Shown: piece after piece, positions 17,018 through 25,286 of the stretch | How positions within the stretch are numbered: position 1 is the stretch's first letter | Layout: every line of letters begins with the position of its first letter | Source of the DNA: an uncultured Acetatifactor sp. | GTDB lineage: Bacteria > Bacillota > Clostridia > Lachnospirales > Lachnospiraceae | Direction of reading: 5' to 3' | Assembly (NCBI GenBank): GCA_910577235.1 | Contig: CAJTMX010000040.1 | Coordinates: 1 to 34,638 of the forward strand | Length of the DNA stretch: 34,638 nt | Notes under the pieces: model-generated | What the model saw: only the letters and a program-made list of their open reading frames with translations | Database searches by the model: none | What the model was told of the DNA's origin: nothing | Program-made: the position numbers and the translations under genes

Positions 17018-17146
17018 TCAATTTGCCGGAACGTGCCTATGTGCTACTACTTTGTAATCCTTATGATCAGACTCATGGTTTATCGGACATCCAGGCGTTT
17101 GACACTGAACTAATACCACCACAACTCTTTTCATCATTTTCCCCAT
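17018..17146 (-). CDS. Small Cys/His-containing ORF upstream of the broken lipoprotein gene
   Basis: A 42-codon frame starting MGKMMKRVVVVLVQCQTPGC and continuing with several His (INHESDHKDYKVVAHRHVPAN). It has an AAAGGGG site just before the ATG, lies about 50 bases behind a good promoter, and ends 24 bases before the lipoprotein start. The CxxxxC arrangement with five His could bind metal. Not recognised; it may be a real small protein or only leader sequence. Confidence 0.42.
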   Translation of the reverse strand: MGKMMKRVVVVLVQCQTPGCPINHESDHKDYKVVAHRHVPAN

Positions 17147-17194
17147 TTTTCCCCTTTCGCAATCGGATAATTTTCAGCTTTAACCGATATCGAT

Positions 17195-17223
17195 ATGTTA
17201 CTGCATTTTGTTTGGACTGTCAA
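17195..17223 (-). promoter_or_regulatory. Promoter for the small ORF and broken lipoprotein gene
   Basis: Minus strand TTGACA (17218-17223), 17-base spacer, TAACAT (17195-17200). Just downstream is the short palindrome ATCGATATCGGT. The opposite-strand sigma gene begins 159 bases away, so the two are divergent. Confidence 0.65.
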
Positions 17224-17381
17224 CGAAGTTCAGGTAATTATGGTTTGCCTTTATGTCTATATTACAAAACCCCGTTACACCATGCTCTTTTTTATCTAAA
17301 AATTTTTTCATATTCAGTATAACCCTTCCCCATTTCCGCCGACTATATAAGTGTAACATTCATGAATGGAGCGAAAAACAT

Positions 17382-19097
17382 ATGAAAAGTGATGAGGCGA
17401 TCAAACTGCTGGCCGACCCGCGGTTTCTGGACAAACTGTACGCATACGCGTACCGCCATTGCAGCACTTTCCACGAGGCACAGGATCTGTGTTCGGACAT
17501 GATCCTGGCTATACTGAAAGCTCTGCGGCGAAATACGGAGATTCAACACTTCCCCGCGTTCGCCTGGACTGTGGCACATCGTGTCTATGCGGATCACTGT
17601 GAGCGGAGAAAGCGGGAGAACGACAGGTTCGTGTCTATGGAGAATGCGGGTTCTCAGGAGTATCCCGCAGGGGAAGCTTTCCCGGAGCAAATGCGCAGTA
17701 TGACAGGCAATCCCATAGATACCATGTTGGAGGAGCGGTTTGAACGGGAGGATCGGGAAAAACAGCTAAGGGAAGTGTTTCGGGAAATGTCCTTCTTATC
17801 CCGGAGCTATCGCAGCGTTATGATCATGTACTATCTGGAGGAGCGCAAGATCGCCGATATCGCCGCCAGTCTGGGTCTTAATATAAACACTGTGAAACAG
17901 AGACTGTTTTTGGCCCGCAAGACCATTAAAAAGGCAACTGCCGAACATAACAAGGAGGTTCACAAGATGGAACAACATAATCCGAATATAAACCGAACAC
18001 TACAGCCGATATCCCTGTGCTTTATCGGGACAGGCAATCCCCAGGAGGGGGACCCCAGAGATAAAGCGGAACGCATTCTGTCTCAAAACCTGATATATAT
18101 GTGCAGGTCAACTGCCAAGTCTGCCGAAGAACTGGCTCGGGAGCTGAACGTGCCCATGCCCTATATCGAGCAGGAGCTGGAGATCCAATGCAGGGGTGTA
18201 AATGGCAGCTACGGTATGCTGCGCAGCACGGGAGCCGGAAAATATATCTCCAATGTGCTGATCGTGGATAAAAAAGAGTATCTGGCCGCCAATGAAATAT
18301 ATAGAAAACAGGCTCCCGCTTTCCGCCGGCACCTAACTGAAACGGCAGAAACTGAAAAGGAAAAAATCCGGACCTTACATTGGCCCGGCCTTTCCGCAGA
18401 CAGCCGCCTGATACTCTGGCTCCTGACCGCCAGAGCGATCTGGGCATTTCAGAGAAAAGTTGAAGATGAATTGGGGAAAATTTTTTCCCACACGGAGCCG
18501 GCCAAAAGGCCGTACACAACCGTAGCCATAGAAGCCTTTGAAGAAGTCAGCTACTTTTACGGCTGTGACGGCATAGGGGCATGGCACACCGGAGGCTACT
18601 CCAAGATATCTTTAAGCAATCTGTATGGAAACCGTCTGCAGAAACATTTTACATGCGGGCACAATGTTTCTCAGGACCCGATGCTGCTACTCACCATCCG
18701 TAGTGTGAACGGCCTGCCCCTGTCCGAACTGAATGAGGAGGAGCAGGAAATTGCCGCCAAGGCTATACAATGCGGCTATCTGCAAAAGGACGGGGAGTTC
18801 TTAAAGCCCGCCATTGTGGTCTTGGATAATGACTCTGACCAAGCACTCTGGAGTATAGCCGATGGGCTGGTGGAGCGCACCGGAGAACTGGCCCGCAATC
18901 TGGCAGCAGAATTGGCGGAGTTTATGAAAAAGCATATCCCCCCGCATCTCATGTCGGAATATGTCTACTATAACAACTGTATCGCCTGCAACCGTTTTTT
19001 CCATGACGTAGTGGAGGAATGCATTGATCAGGGAACCCTGAATGCACCGGCAAATCCGTTGGGACCGGAAGGCGTACTGATGATTCTGGAAAAATAA
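17382..19097 (+). CDS. ECF-type sigma factor fused to a long C-terminal region
   Basis: A 571-residue protein. Residues 10-80 hold sigma region 2 (HEAQDLCSDMILAILKALRR, then FPAFAWTVAHRVYADHCERRKR). Residues 125-185 hold region 4 with its helix-turn-helix (YYLEERKIADIAASLGLNINTVKQRL). About 375 further residues follow; they begin with a winged-helix-like stretch (KSAEELARELNVPMPYIEQELE, about 245-265) and end in a region with several Cys and His. Plain ECF factors are under 200 residues. Inside the gene an AAGGAGG site (17952-17958) stands 8 bases before an in-frame ATG at 17967 (residue 196), exactly at the domain boundary, so the C-terminal part may also be made alone. Start at 17382 chosen from GGAG upstream. 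It may sense a signal through the extension (inference). Confidence 0.85.
   Translation: MKSDEAIKLLADPRFLDKLYAYAYRHCSTFHEAQDLCSDMILAILKALRRNTEIQHFPAFAWTVAHRVYADHCERRKRENDRFVSMENAGSQEYPAGEAFPEQMRSMTGNPIDTMLEERFEREDREKQLREVFREMSFLSRSYRSVMIMYYLEERKIADIAASLGLNINTVKQRLFLARKTIKKATAEHNKEVHKMEQHNPNINRTLQPISLCFIGTGNPQEGDPRDKAERILSQNLIYMCRSTAKSAEELARELNVPMPYIEQELEIQCRGVNGSYGMLRSTGAGKYISNVLIVDKKEYLAANEIYRKQAPAFRRHLTETAETEKEKIRTLHWPGLSADSRLILWLLTARAIWAFQRKVEDELGKIFSHTEPAKRPYTTVAIEAFEEVSYFYGCDGIGAWHTGGYSKISLSNLYGNRLQKHFTCGHNVSQDPMLLLTIRSVNGLPLSELNEEEQEIAAKAIQCGYLQKDGEFLKPAIVVLDNDSDQALWSIADGLVERTGELARNLAAELAEFMKKHIPPHLMSEYVYYNNCIACNRFFHDVVEECIDQGTLNAPANPLGPEGVLMILEK
17952..17969 (+). promoter_or_regulatory. 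Internal Shine-Dalgarno and in-frame ATG within the sigma gene
   Basis: AAGGAGG, 8 bases, ATG, in frame with the sigma factor. It would yield a 376-residue product starting MEQHNPNINR and containing only the C-terminal region. The site is as strong as any gene start in the window. Confidence 0.6.
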
Positions 19098-19100
19098 ATT

Positions 19101-19138
19101 CTTCCCGGCGTCCCGCCCTGTGGCGGTGCGCCGGGAAG
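19101..19138. terminator. Hairpin between convergent genes
   Basis: CTTCCCGGCG pairs perfectly with CGCCGGGAAG, and an inner CCGCC/GGCGG stem extends the hairpin. The minus-strand side is followed by AATTTATTTTT, so it should end the alarmone-synthetase operon. The plus-strand side has a weaker U-run 6 bases on and may also stop the sigma transcript. Confidence 0.75.
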
Positions 19139-19158
19139 TTCCGCTTTTTATGGGCGTT

Positions 19159-20229
19159 TTACTTCTTAGGCTTGTCAATCTTGTCTCTGATCTCCTGCAT
19201 CTGGTAATCCAACGCCTCGATGGATTCGGCGCAGGCTTTCAGCTGCGCCACGATCTCCTCCGCGTTTTCCATATCTTTCTTGTACTTCAGCTTGTGTTCC
19301 AGGCTGGCCCAAAAGTCCATGGCGATAGTGCGGAACTGCAGTTCCACTTTCATGTACTTTTTTCCTTTGGACAAAAATATGGGAATATTTAAGATCAGGT
19401 GCAGGCTCCTATATCCGTTGTCCTTGGGATGCTTGATATAGTCCTTTTCCTTGAGCAGGATGATATCATCCTGGCGTACAAAAAGCTGAGCCAGCCGGTA
19501 TATATCGTCAGGAAAGGAGCATATTACCCTGACCCCGGCCACATCGCTGAGATATCTCTCTATATTCTTCACCGTGACGGGATAGCCTTTACGGCGCATT
19601 TTCTCATAGATGCTCTCGGGTGTTTTCAGCCTGCTCTGAATAGATTCAAAGGGATTCCTGTTGTAAGTCTGAGTGAATTCGTCATTCAGCACTTTGAGTT
19701 TTGTCTCCACCTCCATAATGGCGCATCGGTACTGCATCATCAATTTTCCAAAGGGTTTTGCCTCCTTTAGTTTCTCCGACTGCATCTGGATGATCTGATA
19801 CTGCTTTTTCAGTGTCTCCGTCTGTTCCTCGACCTTTTGTTGCAGCTGGTTTTTGCAGGCAAAAAGTTCCACCGCATTTTTCACTCTGTTTCTGACAATG
19901 GAAGCGTCAAAGGGCTTGCGGATAAAGTCGGAGACACCCATCTTAAAGCACTTGTCCTCCACTTCCACGGAGCGCTCGCCGCTTATCACCAGCACCGGAA
20001 TCCTGTTCTGCAGACCGTCTTTTTTCATCTCCGCGATAACGGAATAGCCGTCCATCTTGGGCATATGCAGATCCAGCAGCAACGCCGCCGTATCGTTCTC
20101 ATGCCTGTGCAGTTTCTGCAAAGCCTCTTCCCCGTCTCCGGCCATGTCGATAATATAGCTGTCTTTCAGTATATTATGCAGCAACTCGCGGTTTATCTCC
20201 GCGTCATCCACCACCATTATCCTCTGCAT
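19159..20229 (-). CDS. Receiver domain fused to a small-alarmone-synthetase domain
   Basis: A 356-residue protein. Residues 1-120 are a CheY-like receiver: acidic pair DD at 8-9, phosphoacceptor Asp53 in LLLDLHMPKMD, and Lys105 in IRKPF. A Gln/Lys-rich coiled-coil linker runs from 120 to 165. Residues 170-325 match the RelA/SpoT synthetase domain of RelQ/RelP-type enzymes: SRLKTPESIYEKMRRKG, SDVAGVRVIC, KDNGYRSLHLIL, and VELQFRTIAMDFWASLEHKLKYK, with the Tyr and Glu needed for GTP binding and catalysis. There is no hydrolase domain or C-terminal regulatory part. It should make (p)ppGpp under control of phosphorylation. Last gene of the two-component operon, 22 bases after the previous stop. 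Start at 20229 chosen because it begins the receiver exactly and has GGGGG upstream. Confidence 0.88.
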   Translation of the reverse strand: MQRIMVVDDAEINRELLHNILKDSYIIDMAGDGEEALQKLHRHENDTAALLLDLHMPKMDGYSVIAEMKKDGLQNRIPVLVISGERSVEVEDKCFKMGVSDFIRKPFDASIVRNRVKNAVELFACKNQLQQKVEEQTETLKKQYQIIQMQSEKLKEAKPFGKLMMQYRCAIMEVETKLKVLNDEFTQTYNRNPFESIQSRLKTPESIYEKMRRKGYPVTVKNIERYLSDVAGVRVICSFPDDIYRLAQLFVRQDDIILLKEKDYIKHPKDNGYRSLHLILNIPIFLSKGKKYMKVELQFRTIAMDFWASLEHKLKYKKDMENAEEIVAQLKACAESIEALDYQMQEIRDKIDKPKK

Positions 20230-20251
20230 GGCACTTGTACCCCCGCTATCC

Positions 20252-21184
20252 TCATTCAAAAAAATCATCGTATCTCGACAACTCTATCCTCTGGGCCATC
20301 TCCGGGATGGCGCTGACTATAGCCTGAAAACCTACCCGGAGCCGTATGTAATTACTTTCCTCTATATCGTCGATCTCCAGACTCCAGCTGGTCATATTTT
20401 GCCCGAAAAGCAGACGGTAGCAAAAAGTCAGCGCGCTCTCGTCCTCATATATCCAGGCATCGGAGTATGCGTTATCCAGATAATTGATAACCGTGCTGGC
20501 AACGTTTTCTTGTACGTTCAGAGTTACATCCTCGGTCTCTTCCATATCGTCATGGGCGGACTCGTAAACCTCCGACAATATGGCATAATTATCGTTCGCC
20601 AGCCAGTACCACAGCTCGATGTCACCGTCATGCAGCAGGGCCTGGGTTTTGCGTATGTCACCATACTCATCGCTGCTCAGATAATAAACGGTTCCGTCCA
20701 CTCCGTCGATGAGTAGTTCCGCGTAAATACCTTCTCCCTTGCTCAGCAGAATATCATTGGCTACCAGCAGGATCTGTCCGTCGGATTCCCGGATCAGAAC
20801 GTATTGGGTGCAGCTCTCTATCCCCACAGGCGCTCCCCCCAGTTTTTCACCCAACATCATGTATCCCCTATCCTGCAATGCGCTCACCAGTACGCAGTTC
20901 ATCGCCTGATACAGCTCCTCCTCCAGGTTTTCGTTTTCTGTGTCTATCTCTTTGGAGCTACAGATCACATCCCCGGTAGCCTGGGCTCCCAGATAGTTTC
21001 GTATCCTCTCGTAAACCCTGCGTTCATAACTCCGGTCCAGCTCCGCCACCACCAGAGGAGCCAGTGACCCTTCCTGAAAATTGTTGGACGAGGCGGCATC
21101 CCGCAGCGCAAACCATCCTTTGGGCACAAACAGCGCCGCCAGGATCAGCAGCACAGCCATCCCTATTCCCGCATATCTTTTCAT
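20252..21184 (-). CDS. Membrane-anchored extracytoplasmic protein of unknown function
   Basis: A 310-residue protein. A basic start KRYAG leads into one hydrophobic segment (about residues 4-24) that acts as signal anchor or signal peptide. The rest is acidic and soluble, with many Tyr and Trp, and should lie outside the membrane. I recognise no domain. It sits between the histidine kinase and the receiver-alarmone-synthetase genes in a tight operon (72 bases after the kinase stop, 22 before the next start), so it could be an accessory sensor for the kinase. The start at 21184 follows a GGGGGAAGAG site. Confidence 0.75.
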   Translation of the reverse strand: MKRYAGIGMAVLLILAALFVPKGWFALRDAASSNNFQEGSLAPLVVAELDRSYERRVYERIRNYLGAQATGDVICSSKEIDTENENLEEELYQAMNCVLVSALQDRGYMMLGEKLGGAPVGIESCTQYVLIRESDGQILLVANDILLSKGEGIYAELLIDGVDGTVYYLSSDEYGDIRKTQALLHDGDIELWYWLANDNYAILSEVYESAHDDMEETEDVTLNVQENVASTVINYLDNAYSDAWIYEDESALTFCYRLLFGQNMTSWSLEIDDIEESNYIRLRVGFQAIVSAIPEMAQRIELSRYDDFFE

Positions 21185-21256
21185 CTTTACTCTTCCCCCG
21201 ATATAAAGCGGTATATTCTGCCCACACGCCACAGCGCCGGTGGGTTGTGCGGCATA

Positions 21257-22768
21257 TTACTCCGGCGGGTCCATGGGCAGACGGATCAATATTTCCGTGC
21301 CCTCTCCCAATGTACTGCGCATCTTCCAGCTGCCTCTGTGGAGCTGTAGAATACGCTGGCACAGCGACATGCCCAGCCCCGCGCCTCCTTCTTTGCGGGA
21401 ACGGGATTTGTCCACCATATAGAACGGCTCCGTTATACGTTTGATCTCCTCCTGGGGAATCCCCCGTCCGTTATCGCATATACGGATTCCGTACCATTTT
21501 TTCTGACGCGTTTCCTCCTGTTCGGAATCCCACTGGCTGTCCTGAAAGTCCTCCAGAAATCCCGCGGGCATCTTCTCCCGTAGGCGTCGTCCCTCCAGAC
21601 TGATCTGTCCCTTCTCCCCCACCGCCTTGGTGGCATTGTCCAACAGATTGTACAGCAGGGACAGCAGCAATTCCATATCTCCCCACAGAGTAGCCTGCTC
21701 CATGCGGATACTGCCCTGTATCTGGCGTCCCTCCCAGATGGGGCGCATGGTAGTCCACAGATTTCCTCCCACTGCTGTGGCCTTGATGGGTTTTACGGTA
21801 AAATCCTGTTTTTCCATGCTCACCAATTCCAGCAGTTTGTGGGAAAGCTGCTCCAGCCTTATACCCTGGGTGTAAATATAATGGCTGGCGGTGCGGTGAT
21901 CCTCCTGATTCAGTTCCATGGTATCCAGCATCTGAGCGTACCCGATAATGGAGGTCAACGGCGTTTTCAGCTCATGGGCAAAGGCAGCTGTAAAATCCTC
22001 CTGACGCTTGGCCTCCAATTCCTTTTCCCTCATCTGCTCCACCAGACGGTCAGCCATCAGGTTAAAACTTTCCGCCAGTTCCCCTACCTCGTCCGGCTGG
22101 CGGTAGTCCGAACGCCGCGTCAGATCCCCGGCCGCGATCCGTTTCGTCACCCATCCCAGCTTGCGGATGGGTCTGGTCAGATAACGGGCCAGCACCCAGG
22201 CGCAGACTGCCGCCACGGCCAGCAGAACAAACAGCATTATCTGATACTGGCGGACCATGTCTGCCCGGGTGTCATAAATACTCTGGATATCGCGGCTGAC
22301 CAGCAGATAATATGGCGTATTTCCCAGCATACTGATACACATGCTGGCCAGCTCATGCCCCTGGTTTCCCATACATATCTGCCAGATATAGCTGTTTTCC
22401 CCTGTTTCGTTGCGGATGTCCATCATCTTCTGTACATCCACGATCAGTTTCAGCTGCTCCAACTCCTGCTGCCCGCTATGGCAGACTCCGTCCCCGTCCA
22501 ATATGATACAGCTGCTCCCCGTTCGGTCCACATTGATCGTCATACTGTCTATGGCTTTCTGCAAGGCATAGACCTCCCCGTACTCCTCTCCGGACATGTA
22601 GCCCACTTCCAGAAAATATTGAAACATCTGTATTTCCTGGCTGGCCTGATGCCGCTCCTGCTCCAGCATCCGATTAAAACTGGAATCCAGCATCCACATG
22701 CCAAAGGCAATAAAGGCCACAGTGATCAGAACCATGATCCACAAAAAAAGTTTCCCCGTAAATTTCAT
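21257..22768 (-). CDS. Sensor histidine kinase
   Basis: A 503-residue membrane kinase. TM1 is at about 7-27, an extracytoplasmic sensing region at 28-175, TM2 at 176-197, and HAMP at 198-250 (ends in DEVGELAESFNLMADRL). The HisKA helix FAHELKTPLTSIIGYAQML carries the phospho-accepting His265. The ATP-binding domain shows the N box LLYNLLDNATKAV, G1 ICDNGRGIP, and G2 GGAGLGMSLCQRIL. All catalytic motifs are intact, so it should phosphorylate the OmpR-type regulator encoded 17 bases upstream, and perhaps also the receiver of the alarmone synthetase downstream (inference). The signal is unknown. Confidence 0.93.
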   Translation of the reverse strand: MKFTGKLFLWIMVLITVAFIAFGMWMLDSSFNRMLEQERHQASQEIQMFQYFLEVGYMSGEEYGEVYALQKAIDSMTINVDRTGSSCIILDGDGVCHSGQQELEQLKLIVDVQKMMDIRNETGENSYIWQICMGNQGHELASMCISMLGNTPYYLLVSRDIQSIYDTRADMVRQYQIMLFVLLAVAAVCAWVLARYLTRPIRKLGWVTKRIAAGDLTRRSDYRQPDEVGELAESFNLMADRLVEQMREKELEAKRQEDFTAAFAHELKTPLTSIIGYAQMLDTMELNQEDHRTASHYIYTQGIRLEQLSHKLLELVSMEKQDFTVKPIKATAVGGNLWTTMRPIWEGRQIQGSIRMEQATLWGDMELLLSLLYNLLDNATKAVGEKGQISLEGRRLREKMPAGFLEDFQDSQWDSEQEETRQKKWYGIRICDNGRGIPQEEIKRITEPFYMVDKSRSRKEGGAGLGMSLCQRILQLHRGSWKMRSTLGEGTEILIRLPMDPPE

Positions 22769-22785
22769 GCGTTATTTTCCTCAGC

Positions 22786-23442
22786 CTATTCGCCTGCGAG
22801 ACGATAACCCACCTTATAGACGGCCGTGATCTCTTCATTCCATCCCAGTTTTTTCTTCAGACGCTGAACGTGCAGATCAATGGTGCGGCTCTGCCCCTCG
22901 TACTCTCCGCCCCACACGGATTCATATATTGTCTCGCGGTACAGAGCGATATTCCGGTTCCGGGCCAGCAGCAGGAGCAGATCGAATTCTTTCATCGTCA
23001 GCGCAATCTGCCGCCCGTCCTGCAGCACCAGCCGGGAGGCGGTATCTATAGTAATGTCAAAGACTTTTAGCGTGCCCTCCGACTTGTGATAACGGCGCAA
23101 CACGGTCTCCACCCGGGCCAGCAGTTCGGGGATGGCAAAGGGTTTGGCCAGATAGTCGTCCGCTCCCATTTTCAGCCCTTTTACCTTGTTCTCCGTGGTT
23201 CCCAGCGCCGTGAGAAAGATCACGGGCAGCCCCATGGACTGGGCATATTGGAGCAGTTCGTAGCCGTTGCAGCCCGGCAGCATGATATCCAGCAGCGCCA
23301 GGTCAAAAGGGCGCTGTTGCATCAGATCCGCCGCCTCCGTTCCGTCCGCCGCCCATGTGCAGTTGTATCCGGCGCGGGTCAGGTTCATGCGGATCAGGTT
23401 TGCTATAGGTTCTTCATCTTCGGCTATCAGTATTTTGATCAT
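22786..23442 (-). CDS. OmpR/PhoB-family response regulator
   Basis: A 218-residue response regulator. The receiver has the acidic pair EDEE near 8-11, phosphoacceptor Asp52 (ALLDIMLPG) and Lys in YLAKPF near 101. The C-terminal winged helix has the usual LTMKEFDLLLLLARN and SRTIDLHVQRLKKKLG recognition region and ends YKVGYRL. The start at 23442 has AAGGAG 7 bases upstream. First gene of the operon; the partner kinase follows. It probably controls its own operon. Confidence 0.93.
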   Translation of the reverse strand: MIKILIAEDEEPIANLIRMNLTRAGYNCTWAADGTEAADLMQQRPFDLALLDIMLPGCNGYELLQYAQSMGLPVIFLTALGTTENKVKGLKMGADDYLAKPFAIPELLARVETVLRRYHKSEGTLKVFDITIDTASRLVLQDGRQIALTMKEFDLLLLLARNRNIALYRETIYESVWGGEYEGQSRTIDLHVQRLKKKLGWNEEITAVYKVGYRLAGE

Positions 23443-23497
23443 GGCGTTCTCCTTGTACAATAGATTCCGCACCATTATGATTCCTGTTTGTATACTG

Positions 23498-23506
23498 ATT
23501 GTATCA
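23498..23506 (-). promoter_or_regulatory. Extended -10 promoter of the two-component operon
   Basis: Minus strand TGATACAAT about 56 bases before the regulator ATG. No good -35, so activation by a regulator is plausible. Confidence 0.5.
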
Positions 23507-23531
23507 CAATTTCGCTCATTTGTGTATACCC

Positions 23532-23568
23532 TATGGGGGCACTGGCGCAAAAACCGCCGGCCCCCATA
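23532..23568 (-). terminator. GC-rich hairpin after aspS
   Basis: TATGGGGGC and GCCCCCATA pair perfectly, with an inner GGCG/CGCC stem. It begins 4 bases after the aspS stop. It lacks a U-run, so it may act as a transcript end stabiliser or weak terminator before the two-component promoter. Confidence 0.55.
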
Positions 23569-23572
23569 TAGC

Positions 23573-25009
23573 TTACGGTGTCAGCCTGTGTATATCCCTG
23601 GGGAACAGACAGGCCTGACGCACATTATCATAGCCCAGCAACCGGGCGGTAAAACGCTCCAGTCCCAGCCCCATGCCCCCATGGGGCGGCATGCCGTGGC
23701 GGTGCATCAGCAGGTAACCGGCAAATCCTTCCGGGTCCATGCCCCGCCGCCGGAGTTTTTCCAGTTGCTGCTCATAGTCGTGAATCCGCTGGCCTCCGGT
23801 GGTGATCTCCACCCCGCGAAAGAGCAGGTCAAAGCTCAGAGTCCGAGCCGGATCATCCGGGTCTTCCATGGCATAAAAGGGACGTTTTGCCGTGGGATAA
23901 TGGGTCACAAACACAAATGCGCTGCCATAGTGTCCCCTGATATACTGACACAACAGGTCTTCCTCCTCCGGCTCAAGATCCTCCTTATCCCCCATGGGCC
24001 TGTGATAGTATTCCGCCACCAGAGCCTTGGCACGGTCAAAGCGAATCCTCGGGATGCGCCCCATGGGCATGTCCTCCCGCCCGGGCGGTATCTCCACCCC
24101 CCAGGTCCGGGCATCTTCCAAGCCCTCACCGGAAGACGCAGGCATGGAAAACCGCGGCATGGAGACCTGCAGCATATCAAGCTCCTGTCCGCACAGCTCC
24201 CCCAGGCCGGCCAGCGCCGCCTGTAACATTGCCTCTTCTGTCTCCATGATCTCCTGAAAACTCTCGATATAGCCCATCTCAAAGTCCACACCGGTATATT
24301 CGTTCAGGTGCCGGGAGGTGTCATGTTTTTCCGCCCGGAACACCGGCCCGATCTCATATACGCGCTCGAACACTCCCACCATCATCTGCTTATAAAACTG
24401 CGGACTTTGGGCAAGATACGCCTGTTTTCCAAAATAATCCAGAGAAAAGATATTGGCGCCGCCCTCCGCTCCGGCCTCCACCAGCTTGGGGGAATGGATC
24501 TCCGTAAAATTCCTCTCCTGCAAAAAGCCCCTAAAGCCCCTGCAGATTCCTTCCTGAATCTTGAATATAGCCCGCTGCTTTTCGTTGCGCAGAGTCAGCA
24601 TCCGGTAGTCCAACAGATTCTCAATGGAAGTGTCTACCTTCTTGTGGTTGATCACAATGGGCATAAGCTCTGTGGGCACAGACAAGGTTTCCAGTTCCAG
24701 CAGCCGCAGTTCCCAGCCCAGCCGGGAGCGCTCCTCCGGCGCAACCAGCGCACGGACCCGTACGCAGCTCTCCTCCGTAAGCTCCTCCATCCCAAAACGG
24801 GAAAATTCCGGGCTGTACACACACTGGATCACATGCCGGCCGGTGCGCAGCAGCACAAAGGCAAAGCCGCTCATACGCCGCAGTTTATATATGCTGCCGT
24901 GGAGCAATATCTCCTTCCCCGCCTGCTGTCCGATCTCTTCAAGAGAAAAACCGGATACCTGCGTGGGAGCCGCCGGGTTTTTCTCGTTTTCTTGTATATG
25001 TTGTTTCAT
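23573..25009 (-). CDS. aspS: Aspartyl-tRNA synthetase, archaeal-type (possibly nondiscriminating)
   Basis: A 478-residue class IIb synthetase. An N-terminal OB fold (about 30-125) precedes the catalytic core. Motif 2 region VYEIGPVFRAEKHDTSRHLNEYTGVDFEMGYI, YPTAKRPFYAM, DLLFRGVEITTGGQRIHDYEQQLEKL, and motif 3 MGLGLERFTARLLG are those of archaeal-type AspRS. The bacterial GAD insertion is absent. The THDTSRHLNE-like form favours AspRS over AsnRS. Such enzymes often charge both tRNA-Asp and tRNA-Asn, the product then amidated by GatCAB; this cannot be settled here. The ATG at 25009 has AAGGAG 6 bases upstream. Expression appears controlled by the attenuator at 25323-25551. Confidence 0.9.
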   Translation of the reverse strand: MKQHIQENEKNPAAPTQVSGFSLEEIGQQAGKEILLHGSIYKLRRMSGFAFVLLRTGRHVIQCVYSPEFSRFGMEELTEESCVRVRALVAPEERSRLGWELRLLELETLSVPTELMPIVINHKKVDTSIENLLDYRMLTLRNEKQRAIFKIQEGICRGFRGFLQERNFTEIHSPKLVEAGAEGGANIFSLDYFGKQAYLAQSPQFYKQMMVGVFERVYEIGPVFRAEKHDTSRHLNEYTGVDFEMGYIESFQEIMETEEAMLQAALAGLGELCGQELDMLQVSMPRFSMPASSGEGLEDARTWGVEIPPGREDMPMGRIPRIRFDRAKALVAEYYHRPMGDKEDLEPEEEDLLCQYIRGHYGSAFVFVTHYPTAKRPFYAMEDPDDPARTLSFDLLFRGVEITTGGQRIHDYEQQLEKLRRRGMDPEGFAGYLLMHRHGMPPHGGMGLGLERFTARLLGYDNVRQACLFPRDIHRLTP

Positions 25010-25048
25010 TTTGATCTCCTTTTCGGTAATCCCCAAAGGGGTATTGAT

Positions 25049-25111
25049 TTACGTTCTCTGTAAGGCAAAGGTATGGAATGCATCCATACGGACATCGTCG
25101 CAATGTCCCAT
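25049..25111 (-). CDS. 20-codon ORF immediately upstream of aspS
   Basis: The frame reads MGHCDDVRMDAFHTFALQRT and stops 39 bases before the aspS ATG. It has a very strong ribosome site (AAAGGGGGTGATC) 3-5 bases ahead. It includes two adjacent Asp codons, like the first leader peptide. Between its stop and the aspS site is a small CCCC-TTT-GGGG hairpin. It could be a second leader peptide controlling aspS translation. Product function unknown. Confidence 0.5.
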   Translation of the reverse strand: MGHCDDVRMDAFHTFALQRT

Positions 25112-25143
25112 GGGATCACCCCCTTTCATTGATATGGATTATT

Positions 25144-25286
25144 TAGGCAATTGCGAAACTCTTTGAAACAAGTGACGGGACTGGTCAATATATGCAAAAA
25201 CGGGCTCCGATGCGGTGGCAAGTCGCCCTTATTTTGTATATATTGCCCACTCCCTGCTCCACAAAAGGGAGTTTCGCAATTACCTA
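25144..25286. mobile_element. 143-bp MITE, copy 2 (inverted orientation)
   Basis: The reverse complement of copy 1 with one base changed. Its flanks ATATGGATTATT (25132-25143) and ACATGGATTATA (25287-25298) agree at 10 of 12 bases, fitting a slightly decayed target duplication. It lies in the aspS leader, between the attenuator terminator and the 20-codon ORF, so any readthrough transcript must carry it as a long hairpin. Confidence 0.88.
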
